Of a stretch of 64,000 nucleotides of DNA, positions 1 to 15,371 are shown in pieces. The notes beneath the pieces were generated by a model. That model saw only the letters and a list, made by a program, of their open reading frames with translations, did no database searches and was not told the DNA's origin. This DNA comes from Theobroma cacao (Eukaryota > Streptophyta > Magnoliopsida > Malvales > Malvaceae), in NCBI RefSeq assembly GCF_000208745.1, contig NC_030853.1, forward strand, positions 30,061,473 through 30,125,472. Reading direction: 5' to 3'. Positions within the stretch are counted from its first letter, which is position 1. Every line of letters starts with the position of its first letter. A program made the position numbers and the translations under genes.

Positions 1-68
1 GACTTAATACTACTCTAATTAACAGAAAAAAGAAAAATCCTTCTGATGAGAGTTCATTTGATTTGCAG

Positions 69-2812
69 TCTTACCCTCACAAAATCTTGACTGGGAGAAG
101 AGATAAGATGTATACTATCAGGCAAACTAATGGATTGGCAGGATTCACAAAACGATCAGAGAGTGAATATGATTGCTTTGGCACCGGTCACAGTTCAACC
201 ACAATCTCTGCAGGCTTGGGTATTAACCTCGTCCTTTTCCATTCATTTTGCAGAGTAAGGTTAATAAGTTGTAACACATAACCGATATTGGACTCAAATT
301 TTTCCTAGTCAAAGATAACACATGTGGAAAGTATATACACCAATTCTTTCTAAAATCTGTCCCAAGGTTTTCCTTGTGTTGCATGTAAATCTTTTGAATA
401 ATTTCTTCATAACTAAAGTGCTGTGCATATATATTTTTGTTTATCTTTTTTATTCTGGGATGTTTTTCTAAGAAGTGGTTAGATATAGATGCCTTATTCT
501 TCTGCTAGCATGCAATTTTTGCTGTGTTATAACCTTACAGGACAAGAACTTTTGCTTTTTCTCCCCTGTCATTACTTTTGAAGTCAATATGGTGAAGTCC
601 TATTTTTTATTCCATTATGTAAAGCCTTGTTCACTTGGTCTTCGGAGATATAATCGTGCTGATGTTTTGGGTGGACAGGAATGGCTGTGGGCAGGGATCT
701 AAAGGGAGAAAGGAATAATGTAGTTGCTGTTATAGGTGATGGTGCCATGACTGCAGGGCAAGCTTATGAAGCCATGAACAATGCGGGATACCTGGATTCT
801 GATATGATTGTTATTCTTAATGACAATAAACAAGTTTCTCTGCCAACTGCTACGCTAGATGGACCTATACCACCTGTGGGAGCTTTGAGCAGTGCTCTTA
901 GTAGGCTGCAATCAAACAGGCCTCTTCGAGAACTAAGAGAGGTTGCCAAGGTAAAGTAGAAAAGTGTAGAAGTTGAATAAATAAAAATATTTTGCCTGGA
1001 AACTAAAAGTAACTGGAACTAAATGTGGACTTGTTGCAGGGAGTTACCAAGCAAATTGGTGGGCCTATGCATGAACTGGCTGCAAAGGTTGATGAGTATG
1101 CTCGTGGAATGATCAGTGGTTCCGGGTCAACACTTTTTGAAGAGCTTGGACTATATTATATTGGACCTGTTGATGGTCACAATATAGATGATTTAGTTTC
1201 TATTCTCAAAGAGGTTAAGAGTACTAAAACCACAGGTCCGGTTTTGATCCATGTTGTCACTGAGAAAGGCCGAGGTTATCCATATGCAGAGAGAGCTGCT
1301 GACAAGTACCATGGTATAAAAAGCCTTTTTAGAAGAGATATCACTTCATATGATTTACTTTAACCAACTTGATTTATGACATTACTTTAAAGAATAAAAA
1401 AGAATAAATTGTACTTGGCTTTCTTTTCTCAGGAGTTGTAAAGTTTGATCTGGCAACTGGAAAGCAATTCAAAGGCAGTTCTGCTACCCAGTCATACACT
1501 ACATATTTTGCAGAGGCTTTGATTGCAGAAGCAGAGGCTGACAAAAATATTGTTGCCATCCATGCTGCAATGGGAGGTGGAACAGGATTAAATCTCTTCC
1601 TTCGCCGTTTCCCAGAGAGATGTTTTGATGTTGGGATAGCAGAACAACATGCTGTCACTTTTGCCGCAGGTCTGGCCTGTGAAGGCCTCAAACCATTTTG
1701 TGCAATCTACTCATCATTTATGCAAAGGGCTTATGACCAGGCAAGCTACTAAAGCTTTCTACATTATTTCCTATCTTTTACAAATTGTAAAAGATTAATA
1801 TTCTGTGTACTAATTCAAAATTCTGCATCAAATTCATTAAGAATGTGCTCTATTTGCTGCAACAGGTTGTACATGATGTTGATCTGCAGAAGCTGCCTGT
1901 AAGATTTGCAATGGACAGAGCTGGCCTTGTTGGTGCAGATGGTCCCACGCATTGCGGGGCTTTTGATGTCACTTTTATGGCATGCCTCCCCAACATGGTG
2001 GTCATGGCTCCCTCTGATGAAGCTGAGCTTTTTCACATGGTAGCCACGGCTGCTGCCATAGATGACCGTCCCAGCTGTTTCCGTTACCCAAGAGGAAATG
2101 GGTTGGGAGTTCAGCTGCCACCTAGAAACAAAGGAGTTCCACTTGAGGTGACTTTCGACCCAAGCTTCTACATGTTCCTATTGTGAAAAAGAAGAAGAAA
2201 ACACTTAAGGAATCATACTAACTACTTAATTTCAAAATGCTTTTAATATTCCTACAGATTGGAAAAGGCAGGGTACTGATTGAAGGGGAAAGAGTGGCAC
2301 TATTAGGCTATGGATCAGCAGTTCAGAGCTGTTTAGGTGCTGCCTCTTTATTGGCATCACATGGCTTACGGTTGACAGTTGCAGACGCCCGATTTTGTAA
2401 ACCATTGGATCACACTCTCATCCGCAAGCTGGCAAAATCACATGAGGTTCTCATTACAGTGGAAGAAGGATCAATCGGGGGCTTTGGTTCTCATGTCGCA
2501 CAGTTCCTTGCCCTTGACGGTCTTCTTGATGGCACAGTAAAGGTACCAATCTAAAATCATGTACTTGAACTTCGTCCATAGCTGTAGTAATTGGAAGTGG
2601 TTTAGCCATAGAATCCTTTTTCTTTGCATTGAAACTTCCCATTTAATTTGCAGTGGAGGCCACTTGTTCTTCCTGATCGGTATATAGACCATGGATCACC
2701 AGCTGACCAGTTGGCCGAAGCTGGTCTTACACCATCACACATTGCTGCGACAGTATTCAATGTACTCGGACAAAAAAGAGAGGCTCTTGAGATTATGTCC
2801 TCAAGAAACTGA
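69..2812 (+). CDS. DXS1: 1-deoxy-D-xylulose-5-phosphate synthase, class I (5'-partial)
   Basis: Seven exons are visible: 69-219, 679-950, 1040-1313, 1433-1740, 1866-2147, 2258-2542 and 2654-2812 (stop). Phases join cleanly; the first exon starts in phase 0 after a TTGCAG acceptor, so the N-terminus, including the transit peptide, lies before the window. DXS condenses pyruvate with glyceraldehyde 3-phosphate, using thiamine diphosphate, in the first step of the plastid MEP isoprenoid pathway. Visible hallmarks are HKILTGRRD, the thiamine-binding GDGAMTAG followed by [22 protein letters not shown] in the pyrimidine domain, and [15 protein letters not shown]. The C-terminal transketolase domain ends in MSSRN. 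The sequence looks like the housekeeping class I (CLA1-like) form. The intron after exon 1433-1740 begins with GC instead of GT. No frame break was seen. The family call is very secure; class I is inferred from similarity. Confidence 0.97.
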
Positions 2813-4301
2813 AGAACCCCATCAGCTTGAATTTCCCATAATGTACAAAATTTTGTTTTTCCTGTTACATTGATGTAAAAAGAAGAATCACATCCTAGGA
2901 ATTGTACTACTTTGCCATATAATGTAATATGTAACAGAACAATTTGATTTAAACTTATGAAGTAATATCTGAATTTACAAATCTTGGAAGTCTTGCCACC
3001 TTTGGCATAATAGTACATTTATGGCTAAGTAATTGGCTACTGTCCTATCTTCTAGCCCATCATGTTGTCAGCAATTTGTTGGTATTAAATCAAAGGGAGC
3101 CATCCTGCGTTTTATGAAAATCTTCCACCGTCAAACATGTTGTTAGATCATTCAGGTTTAGTGGATGGCAACGTCATCAACAGTGATACATGTATGAAAA
3201 CATTAAGAGTTAAATCTATGCATGCATGACACTTGGCCAAGTTGTAGTTGTCTTCAAAAGCTTGTTAGTGGCATTGAATTTTCAACAGGTAAAGACCTAG
3301 ATAGCTGCCCTTTTTTAAATCAATAGGTGTGGGGTGGCAGCTTGCAAGTGGAAGGTAGAGCTTCCAACGCACCAATCTCTTTATTAATGGATAAAAAGGT
3401 TTGGGGCATGTTTGACCTCACTTCCATTACAAATTTTAATGAACTCCAACAACCAATGGATAGTTAGGCTTCACTGTTTGTAGAAATGCAAAGGTGCTTG
3501 TGCAGGAAAGAGCCATGGAAAGTCAGGTTGGCAAAAGGCAAAGAAAACTCTGGTGGGGTTTTCGTTTGTATGCAATTGACACCTCTTCTTCAACGAAGCA
3601 ATGGGCGGTGCAAAAGATATGACCCTCGTCATAACATTGCGTGTACCAAAACCAAAGGGAAAAGAAGCCAAAAGCAATATCTAAAACATTTACCCCATCA
3701 CTCTGCTTTCAAATCCAAGTCCAATGTTAGGCAGGGTTCGCCAGTGGGAGATATTTGATTGGCTGTTGTCTCTATGCCATTCCCAAAGAAGAAAAGAAAC
3801 CACTAGAAGGGAGGAGAAAGTAAGTTCTCGAGACAGGAAATGGTGGTATTAATGGAGAAAAGAGAATTGAAAAATGAGTCAATTGGTTGCTTTTTTAAGC
3901 TATTTAAATAACAATTGTAATGTATACCTTTGTCTAAATTTGTTGGTCATTTTCACAAAAATGGATTGATAAAGAAAAAGAGACAGAAAGAGTAATTCTC
4001 TATCATATCATCCCTCAAGATATACATAACAAGATGATGTGTTTATTTAAAAATTCAATGAATATGGTCATCACTCATCTATAACTTGAATCTTATCGAC
4101 TTATCAAATTAGTAAATTTGATATTATTTGTCCCATTTGAGTCCATGTTTTGAAGAACTAATGGATAAAAACCAAAAAAGGTAGACAATCCAAAATAATC
4201 AAGTTGTTTTCTTTATTTCATTAATACAATTGGTATCTCTGAACTTATCTTTTGACTTTGTCACAATGTCTAATACAATTTGAGACGCAATGAATTTTCT
4301 T
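2813..4301. other. DXS 3' UTR and intergenic DNA, no gene seen
   Basis: The first 100-150 bases after the DXS stop are probably its 3' UTR. The rest is AT-rich with short open frames on both strands (for example 3486-3758) that have no recognisable domain, no splice support and no upstream TATA context. I see no tRNA, repeat array or clear mobile element. Confidence 0.5.
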
Positions 4302-4872
4302 TCACAAGATTGAACATGCATTTGGATTCTCATCACTAAACATCATCATCAATGCTTCATTACACCTACTCAACGGTAATGAATTTACAAACGGTTTACA
4401 ATTCTCGTTACTTGTATCTTTTGAAATCTCTTCTTTTTTCTCTTTAACCATAATTTCTATCTTCTTTCCCGTCTTCTTCTTTAGTTTTTTCAACACTTTC
4501 TGCGGATCGATTTTACCCGATATTACAACTTTGTGTTTATTCATATCCGTCGTAAATTTCTCCACACCTGTATATGCAAAAAGAACGAGATAAAAAAAAG
4601 AAAAAACATTATCAATCCGATAAATGAAAGTTTATCATGGGAAAATTTACATGAAATTGGAGAAAAGGGTACCTTTCAATTTAGCAATGGCTTTGGCAAC
4701 AGTTCTTTCACATGCATTGCAATGCATTGAAACTTTAAATTCTGCAACAATTACCTTTCCAATGAACAAGGGAAGAAGAAATCAATCCCACCAGTAGAAT
4801 TATGGATGTAATGGGGTTGGCGAGATGTTACAGTCTTACCTTTTTTTCATCTTTTTTCTTCTCATTTGCCAT
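4302..4872 (-). CDS. Heavy-metal-associated isoprenylated plant protein (HIPP)
   Basis: Three exons on the minus strand: 4872-4840, 4754-4673 and 4567-4302, giving 126 residues with phases 0 and 1. A lysine-rich start is followed by one HMA domain (about residues 12-78) with the metal-binding motif MHCNAC (Cys23, Cys26). The C-terminus ends NACSIL, a CaaX box; a final Leu favours geranylgeranylation. HIPPs are plant metallochaperone-like proteins linked to metal homeostasis and stress, and the lipid group is expected to tether the protein to membranes. The start is the ATG at 4872, with a TATA-like sequence about 120 bases upstream. The lysine-rich first exon is only 11 codons. The second acceptor (after GGAAAG) is pyrimidine-poor, but it is the only choice that keeps the HMA frame open. 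Confidence 0.92.
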
Positions 4873-4990
4873 TGAAACTGTAAAAACCGAAGGGATCAAA
4901 ACACAAGCATGTAAAGGAATGTGAAAAGATGGAGGGGAAGGTGTGGTTTTATGGCAGTAAATATTTTGAATTTGTATGATTAAGGTTGCA

Positions 4991-4998
4991 GTTATATA
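4991..4998 (-). promoter_or_regulatory. TATA-like box of the HIPP gene
   Basis: The minus strand reads TATATAAC about 120 bases before the HIPP start codon, a normal plant TATA position allowing for a short 5' UTR. Position and consensus are the only evidence. Confidence 0.5.
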
Positions 4999-6055
4999 CC
5001 AAAGAGGGAATTACCAACAGTTAATTTTAGGGAAGATAAAAAGAATATAACTTTTGCGCTTCCCCAGTGATTACCCAATAATCAAGTTGGACCAAATTTC
5101 TAATTCCTTTATTGCCCTTTGCCAAGTAACTGCCCTATCTATGAAATTTGACTGTTAATTATCTTAAATTATTTTTTTATGAAGATCATAAATTCGAGTT
5201 AAGGGGATGGAGTCAAGTCAATTTCTTACATTAAATTAAAAATAAAATTCCTCTCTCATAATTTTATTCTGAATTTTGAATTTTAATAGTACAAATAAAA
5301 AACCCAACGATAAAAATGACATTAATACAAAAAACTTATTGCATGTTGAAGAGCAATGAATTGTTAAGATGATATTTGATTAAAACCTAGTATTTTATTA
5401 ATTATGTAAGTAAATCGACACGTTTTTGGAATATGTAGGTATGGAGACGAGGAAGCAAGAGAGAAATTGGATGCTTTAATTAATCAAGGGAGAATTCCAA
5501 GCATGGTGAAAGGTACTACATGGTGTAACAGATGGAATAATAACTTAGAAAATTCTAGTGTAAAGTCAAAGGAACTTAGCAAAAAAAAAAAAAAAGGCTG
5601 TTGACTGGAAAAACGTGTTCATTGATTGATGCCTTAAATGGAAGGAAAAGTACAATACAAAAAAGAGATAATGTTGTAATTGATGAAATCATGTGCTACT
5701 TGGAATAAACATTGTTATAATTTTTTAATATGATTTGGATTTTTGGACTGTCCGTAAATTATATTTAATTAATTTTTCAATATGGGATAACTGAAAAATG
5801 GGGCAATGAAACAGCTTGGCAAGAAACAGCTAAAAAAGCTTGCAAAATGGAGGATGAATATAGGCAAAAAAATGCCTACAATGAATTAACTTTTCTGAGT
5901 TCTGAGTCAGTTTATTACATTGCAGCAAAATAGTACACATGATTAATTTGCTTAAAAAGTTTATTCGATTATTGTTGTATTAATTCATATTCTTTCTCTA
6001 GAATCTTGAATGCAATACAACAATGCAAGTGATTGGAATGCAAATGCAATCCTTT
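4999..6055. other. AT-rich intergenic DNA with one orphan exon-like stretch
   Basis: Most of this interval has no gene. The exception is 5439-5604 on the plus strand: a splice-acceptor-like ATATGTAG is followed by an open frame starting YGDEEAREKLDALINQG and continuing through IPSMVKGTTW to a stop after a poly-A run. I do not recognise the family. It could be a decayed exon or chance. A 15-base poly-A run lies at 5581-5595. Confidence 0.4.
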
Positions 6056-7391
<1,336 letters not shown>

Positions 7392-7476
7392 TTTCACCGG
7401 ATTTTAGAATCAAAATTGAAGAAGAAAAGATCAAAACACAATCGAGCTGAGTGCTTAACAACTCGAGATAGTTTCC

Positions 7477-7484
7477 TTTATATA
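7477..7484 (-). promoter_or_regulatory. TATA box of peroxidase copy 1
   Basis: The minus strand reads TATATAAA about 86 bases before the start codon at 7391, a consensus plant TATA box at the expected distance. Confidence 0.65.
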
Positions 7485-7499
7485 GACAAGGAAATGGAT

Positions 7500-9779
7500 G
7501 TGCTAGGACGATAGTATAACAATATTAAAATCAACCTCAACCTTAGATTGAGGGTTTTGTCAATGACCCCCCCACTTTTTTTTTTTTATTCCTCCAAAGC
7601 CAATCTAACTATATATCTTGAAACTCTCCATTATTCAAACTGAACCTTCCCAATTAAACAAACCAGATGAGACTGGATCAGGCCGTGGCCACCTCCAGTT
7701 TTAAGAACTAATTCATTCATTTGACCTTATTTTTTTAATCAATAATTTATCAACATTTTAGGGTGACAACCCAATTGAGGAATCCGAGCTCCAATTATTT
7801 GCACTTATATGTAATAAAGAATGAACACAAACTTTCTCTTTGCTTTTGTGAAATTGATAAATACCCGAATCTCACATTTTAAAAAAATCAATAATTTCTC
7901 TTCTCAAAATTTAGATAAAATTAAATATTTCGTAGAATTGACGAAAAATATTTTGTCGAAAATACTTATAAGTTACAAACTTATAATGAACAACAACAAT
8001 TTATCAATTTACGGTAAAAATAAAACTGGGTTTTTCACAGAGATTTTAGAAGCAATTAATTGATTCTTTGAAAATAACCATAAATCCGTTTCCAGACCAA
8101 GAAAGGAAAAATTTATCTGAAATTAATGTTCCCTAAAACATGGATGATATCACGGTGAACCGTTTACACAAATATTATATACACATAAACACAACTGTGA
8201 CGAGGGTGGCAGTGCGCGGCACCTTGATTCCCGGCGGTCATTTGCTCAAATCCTTGGTTTCTTCCTTCGAATTTAGGGTAAATTTGCTCAGAGTCATGTC
8301 ATGCAATTGCAGTGCAAGTTGCAAGCTCTGCTCCTCTCTCTACTTAATACTTCTTCTTGGTTTGTACTTGGACGAAGTCTCATGATCTTATCACTTTGTT
8401 TCACACCTCCAAGAGACAAAATTTCCTTGTTTAAAATTTCAATGACATTCCGGAATCCAATGGGCTATAGAGACGAAGTGGACAGGCTGTAATTACCCAG
8501 GGATTAGTGCTGTGGTCTTTATACTGATTGATTAAATTATTTACACTAGCAATGACATGTGCCTTGTTTCATTAAAGAAAGACAGGGTGGAGAGAGTCAG
8601 AGAGAGTTGCCCTTGGGACTCGATGCAAAATTTTGGTTATAACATTATCAATATATATTTTTCGTATTTGGACTCGCGTACGGTGTTTAGCTTATTTTAA
8701 ATACGCTTTTAATAAAGGATTAGATTTAATTTTTCTTTTTGGAAACTATAATAAAGGGTTAGACATTTAGCATTCAGTCTCTTGATCTTCTTTTAGATTT
8801 CTCGAATGGAAGTCTAACCCAATAAGTCTCCACTAACTTGTTTAAGCTTTAGTACGAATATTCTCTACACAATTAGAATTTCGTTTTGTGCCTGTCACGA
8901 TGTAGATATTCCAACTCCCAATATTCGTCAAATCCTGAAAATGCCATTTATGTATTCTCATTTCTTGGTCAGTCTATTTTGAACTGAGATTTATTACATG
9001 CATTTATATATACTATATTCTGTGTACTATAAGGGGAAGGATGCAGGCCCCTCTAAATTTAGAAACATTCACCAATATCAAACTCATAAAGCAATATTCC
9101 TTGATTTTGACATTTCTCCTTGCACTTCAGGCTGGCCTTAATCAACACCAGCCCTTAAAATCATCAATTAAGTGATACTTATGGAATCATTTCTTCGGAT
9201 GCACAGAATCATATTTTTATTTCAAAATTATCTTTTTATTGGTGATTTACGATCAATTAACGGTTAGAAATTAATTTTGATTGTGATTTTATCTTGTAAT
9301 TATGTTATCAAATCATGTCATATGTCATGTAAATAAAAAATATAAATTGATATTGAATTTGCGAACGATTAATTTTTTATTAAGATTTAATTTTAAGTAA
9401 AAATTTAGAAGTTTGTTTGAATGTAATAATAATAAAGGATTTAATTAAATAAACGAGTATAATACAAAAACTTATTTTAAAGTTTAAGCCTTTTTCCGAA
9501 TCTCTCGATTCATTATCTCCTGGAGGCATGATGCATGACACTCATTTTTTTTTTCATCAATGATTGTGCAAAACGAGCTAAGAAAACATGAGGGTTCTCT
9601 GAAATTCTTCCAAATGTTGCTGAAATTTGGATTTAGTTCCCAGGGTGCATCCCCACTTTTGTAAGTAGTTGGATGATTAATATGTTAAATATGTATTTCA
9701 TCGTTAAGATCGAATCTGATTACATGTATCTAATCCTAGAATATAATACCCGACATAATCATCGAGAGAGATGTCTTAT
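7500..9779. other. Intergenic DNA between peroxidase copies
   Basis: AT-rich sequence between the promoter of peroxidase copy 1 and the broken copy. Short open frames (for example 7821-8063 and 8140-8385, plus strand) show no recognisable domain or coding signature. I see no RNA gene or mobile element here. Confidence 0.45.
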
Positions 9780-10340
9780 TTGTCCTCACCACCACAGCCA
9801 TGGCTTTTACCATGGATGCAAAGCTGTCCAAGGGCTTTTTCGGGTAATCTCTGACCTGCCATCTCGACTTGAGTAAGGTATACGTAACTTCATTTGTAAA
9901 TTAACCACCAAAGGAAACAGCATTTCGCGCGGCCAAGGCGATGACATCGGAGCAGCGGACAGTTTCAGGTCATTCATGGTCTTCTTCTAGTTTTTTTAAC
10001 TTGTAATTGTATCATGAATGACATCATTTTCAGATGCGTTGCCACCAGCTGAATCCAACAGAAAATGAAGCATCTCACTCCTGCAGCACATGGAATAACA
10101 ACTGCTGCTTACTCTAATTAATCATGTAATTCAAGCAAGAAACAAGAAAAGTGCAAGGTGATGATCACCCGAGCAATAATGAAACCCAGAGGTATGTCGG
10201 GTTAGAATGTAAGAAACTTGTCATTGCAAAATGCAGCGTTTAACTTAACAAGATAGGCATATGGTAATGGAGGCTTAGACGCTTAATTAGCTATCAAGCT
10301 ATAGGGTTAGCCGCAAACCTTGCTCCAGCTCCCATGGAAA
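9780..10340 (-). pseudogene. Degenerate class III peroxidase
   Basis: Three blocks in the same order and strand as the flanking peroxidases mark a dead copy. Near 10215-10240 the minus strand resembles the end of exon 1 (KL...LHF then a ruined HDCF). At about 9905-10080 an exon 2 relic reads DAS, LLDSAGGNASENDVIHD, then ETV and SDVIALAARNAVSFGG, with several frameshifts and internal stops. Around 9840-9872 SRDGR resembles the GRRDGR motif of exon 3. No intact signal peptide, proximal haem motif or last exon could be found. It is best explained as a tandem duplicate that decayed; the outer limits are approximate. Confidence 0.8.
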
Positions 10341-10695
10341 CAAGGGAAAGAAAGCTTGGTAAACTTATAATTAATGAGTTGTTTTTTTCTAAAGAGGTTA
10401 TTATTATATTTGTTAGACAACTTCTCTAGTTGATTCAATAATATTGGAAGACTTTTTAAGTCAAATATATATAAAAAAGTTGAATCGAGCCAATCATTGA
10501 AATATGTTTATTTCCATGGAACATGAAACCCAAACAAATTGTAACTAGTTATTAAACAAGACTTTGATAGCTACTTCAAAGGGAAAAACATTGAAATTAT
10601 TTTCACATGATTTGAAACAAAGGAACAACTTTTCCTTTTGAAAATACTTGAACTTGAAGAACCCCAGACTTCAAAAGCACGACAGCTTGCCATCA

Positions 10696-12349
<1,654 letters not shown>

Positions 12350-12351
<2 letters not shown>

Positions 12352-12376
12352 CTCTCTCTCTCTCTCTCTCTCTCTT
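12350..12376. repeat. CT/GA microsatellite in the 5' UTR of peroxidase copy 2
   Basis: About 12 uninterrupted CT units on the plus strand directly upstream of the peroxidase start codon; in the transcript this is a GA tract at the end of the 5' UTR. Confidence 0.9.
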
Positions 12377-12440
12377 TGATCTCTTTCTGAGCTTCTGTCT
12401 CTTTAAATTTTGCTGCATTTTTGAGCTAAGACATTGCATC

Positions 12441-12448
12441 CTTATATA
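12441..12448 (-). promoter_or_regulatory. TATA box of peroxidase copy 2
   Basis: The minus strand reads TATATAAG about 90 bases before the ATG at 12351, nearly the same position as in copy 1. Confidence 0.6.
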
Positions 12449-14634
12449 CAAAGTTGATGACCTTCTCCTCACTGCGAGCAGTTAATCACCCCGCTTTAAA
12501 AATGGATAAAAAGCCTCAATTTTAATGTCTAGGGTCAAAAGTTTCAGAATATTTGACTTTTATTCACTGTATTAGTTGAGATGTGGCTGCACCATAACGG
12601 ATTAAACCCATAAATTAACAATTTGAACTCAAGTAGTACTTACAAATGCAGGTATTAGGTATTGGCGTTAAGCCATTAAATTTTTTTATTTATTTATAAA
12701 AAAAAATATTACACGGTCATCCTGAAATGATTTCATAATATTGAAAGATTCAAAGATTTATTTATTATAAAATTAGTTCTTCATCATTAAAAATAAACTT
12801 CGAAAAAAAATAAATTAAGCAAAAAAGAAAAAGAAATGGTAGTTGTTAACCAATTGAACCAATCCTTCCAACCAAAATGTGGAAATCTCATGTAGGACTA
12901 TGGAGTATAGACTTGAAATAAAGAGTAAAAAAAAAAATAGAATAGGTAAAAGCAATTTATATATATGTTTGACAAAGAAGACTGAAAGATTAGTTGCATC
13001 CACCAAGCTTTTCTACACCATCATGAGTGACAAATGTTACTAATTCTATTACGAAATCCTAATCTTTTAATTTATCAAGCTGACCTCAATGAAAAGATAG
13101 TTCGAAATTAGGGTTAATATCGACTAATATTTTATTTTACCTTTTTTGTATTATTTTATTTATAGATTTTATACTTAAGACAAAGTCGTTTGTTTCATCA
13201 TTTTAATTTTTTAAAATCATAATTGTTGGATATTAAATTAATGATAAGAAGTTAATGTTATAACGTTTAGTATATACGAGAAAGTATTTATTAAAATTTT
13301 TAAAAAATAACGTTGTAAGGTTTGATTTATAAATATTTTACTAAGAATATGATATTAATAAATTAATTAAATTTTAGAGAATTAAATTAATTAATTAGTT
13401 ATTTATATGAATTAAAAAGTAAAAAAAAATCTGATGAATCTTTTATTGAACTTGAACATTTTATTAAGTTTGAATTTTTTTGAATATATGAATTTCAAAT
13501 TTTTATCAATTGATAATTATTAAAGGAAAATATTTTTTTTTACTGTGCTTTACTTAATTTTTCTGGGTAAATTCATGTGAAAAGGATAAACATGAACACA
13601 AACATAAACTTTTGGTGTTATTGGCTGCAATATATCTAATTATAAATTTCAGTTTCTTTTAAAATAAAAGGGAGTTGTTTGCCGAATCTTACATATTATA
13701 TTTCCTCATGAAAAAAATATAAAGTTATTATAGTAACTAATGACCATACACTTAACCGAGTCAATATCACTGCAATTTTTTAAATATTAAATCAAAAAAT
13801 ATATAGGAAGTCAAATTAGTAATAAAATTAGTCAATAATTAAGGCTCTCTTCTTTTAATTTTAAATTATTCTTGTTTGAAAATCCTCAAAAATATGTAAT
13901 TAAATAATCAACGAGTTTGAATGAGTTCCAATAGGTCATAAATGGGTCGGGTTACAACTATTCGTTCATTACCCATTTAATTTGTATTTAAATAACGACC
14001 CATATCCCATTACCCATTTGCTCTGTTGATAAGATTAATTGACTTAATGGAAAATTAATTTTGAGATTGGGTTTGGCATTGCACCCTTTTGCTCCATTCA
14101 AAATGGTCCAATCTTCTTCCTTTTCTTTCCAATTTTTCTTAAATTTTCTTTCTATCCAACCTTTTCACCTCACATAATTAATATTAATAATAATTTACTT
14201 ATAATTATTAATAAATTATTTTTGGGGCGTGATATCATGGTTGCTATATGATGAAACTGGGGGTTTATGATAGTTTGATCCCATAAGTAACCATTTGAAT
14301 GCTATTGACCCATCTATTTACAATTCTCATTAGGCAAATATGATTTAATAGACAATTCTTAATAGGCAAAACATGATACATATAACCAACCCACTAATCT
14401 AAAGTTTAGACAAATATAATTTACAAAGTTGTTTTTGCACTCGAACATAAAATAATATTTACAAATATTTAACTCAATGATAATTGTATGCATTTTTTCG
14501 ATTCTATAGGCAATCTGTTGGAAGCAATCTCTCTTTTCTTCAAGAAAGAAAAGTGCAGCAGATATATTCTTGTCTTATCAGTCTCAAAATAATTAAAAAG
14601 AAGAACACGAAGAAGAAGAAAAAAGAAGCAACAT
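12449..14634. other. AT-rich intergenic DNA, no gene seen
   Basis: Very AT-rich sequence with homopolymer and TA-rich stretches. Around 13930-14030 there are inverted-looking GGGTCGGGT and ACCCAT motifs that could be a worn transposon edge, but no boundaries can be set. Small open frames (for example 12815-13006) are low-complexity and look non-coding. Confidence 0.45.
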
Positions 14635-15066
14635 TCAAGGGTATCCAACTGCCATGCAAGTCTCCCAGAAGAGCCTGTCTTCCATACCATCCATTACCTC
14701 TCCGCACAAATTGATATCAAACCTCGGTTCCTCTTCTCCCTCCTCGGCTGATGCATATCCCAAGGCTTCATCTATAGACCACATCTCGCAACTGCTCCAA
14801 CCATCCGCAGGCTCATCCCAATCACTGAAATCTTGGTCGCCATCAAGTTGAAGAACTTCATAACAATCGTCGAGTCTCTCACTTGTGTCACAGCTGCATG
14901 ACTCTGCATCATCTTCATCAGCAGCTATGCCTACATCCATGTTGTGGCACTGCTGGATGATGGGTTCACAGTCCAGCTCAGAGTCCCCGCTGTCTTCGAC
15001 AAGGAGGAAGCAAGTAACATCCACTATTCCGTTCTTGTTGTCCATGTATGCAAAGCTATAGTACAT
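14635..15066 (-). CDS. Small highly acidic protein of unknown function
   Basis: A single open frame of 143 codons; the second Met (at 15045, MDNKNGIVDV) may be the true start. I do not recognise the family. The protein is strongly acidic, with clusters such as DEDDAE, DGDQDFSDWDEP and AEEGEEE, several Cys (SCSCDTSE), and a Trp-containing centre (DGWSSCEMWSIDEA). It has no signal peptide, membrane span or basic targeting segment. A TATA-like TATAAATA lies about 100 bases upstream, which supports a real intronless gene. The balanced non-repetitive composition also argues for coding. No function is assigned. Confidence 0.72.
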   Translation of the reverse strand: MYYSFAYMDNKNGIVDVTCFLLVEDSGDSELDCEPIIQQCHNMDVGIAADEDDAESCSCDTSERLDDCYEVLQLDGDQDFSDWDEPADGWSSCEMWSIDEALGYASAEEGEEEPRFDINLCGEVMDGMEDRLFWETCMAVGYP

Positions 15067-15165
15067 AGAGAAAAGTAAATAGAGTGGTCGTCACTGTTCT
15101 ATTAAGACTTTAAAAAAAATTTCTCATTAGGTAAAGCTATGCTGTTTCTGTCTAGTGTTTATTCA

Positions 15166-15173
15166 TATTTATA
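15166..15173 (-). promoter_or_regulatory. TATA-like box of the acidic-protein gene
   Basis: TATAAATA on the minus strand, about 100 bases before the first ATG at 15066. Confidence 0.5.
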
Positions 15174-15348
15174 TCGTTTCGGTGAATAAGTTATTGTCAT
15201 TGATGAGCATTGACTACGCCCATACATTTCACCTTTCTTCTTAAAAGGTGTTAGGTTCTCGCTTGAAAATCCATTTTTATTGGTGGGTTTCATGTCATCC
15301 ATCCATTGCTCTTTTCTCAAGTCATGGTCTATAGCTCCTTTTGACACG

Positions 15349-15371
15349 AAAGAGAGAGAGAGAGAGAGAGA
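15349..15371. repeat. GA microsatellite
   Basis: About 11 uninterrupted AG units upstream of the acidic-protein gene, in its likely promoter or 5' region. Confidence 0.9.

Noticed and set aside
3486..3758. 90-codon plus-strand open frame after DXS
   Set aside because: No recognisable domain, and composition like the surrounding non-coding DNA.
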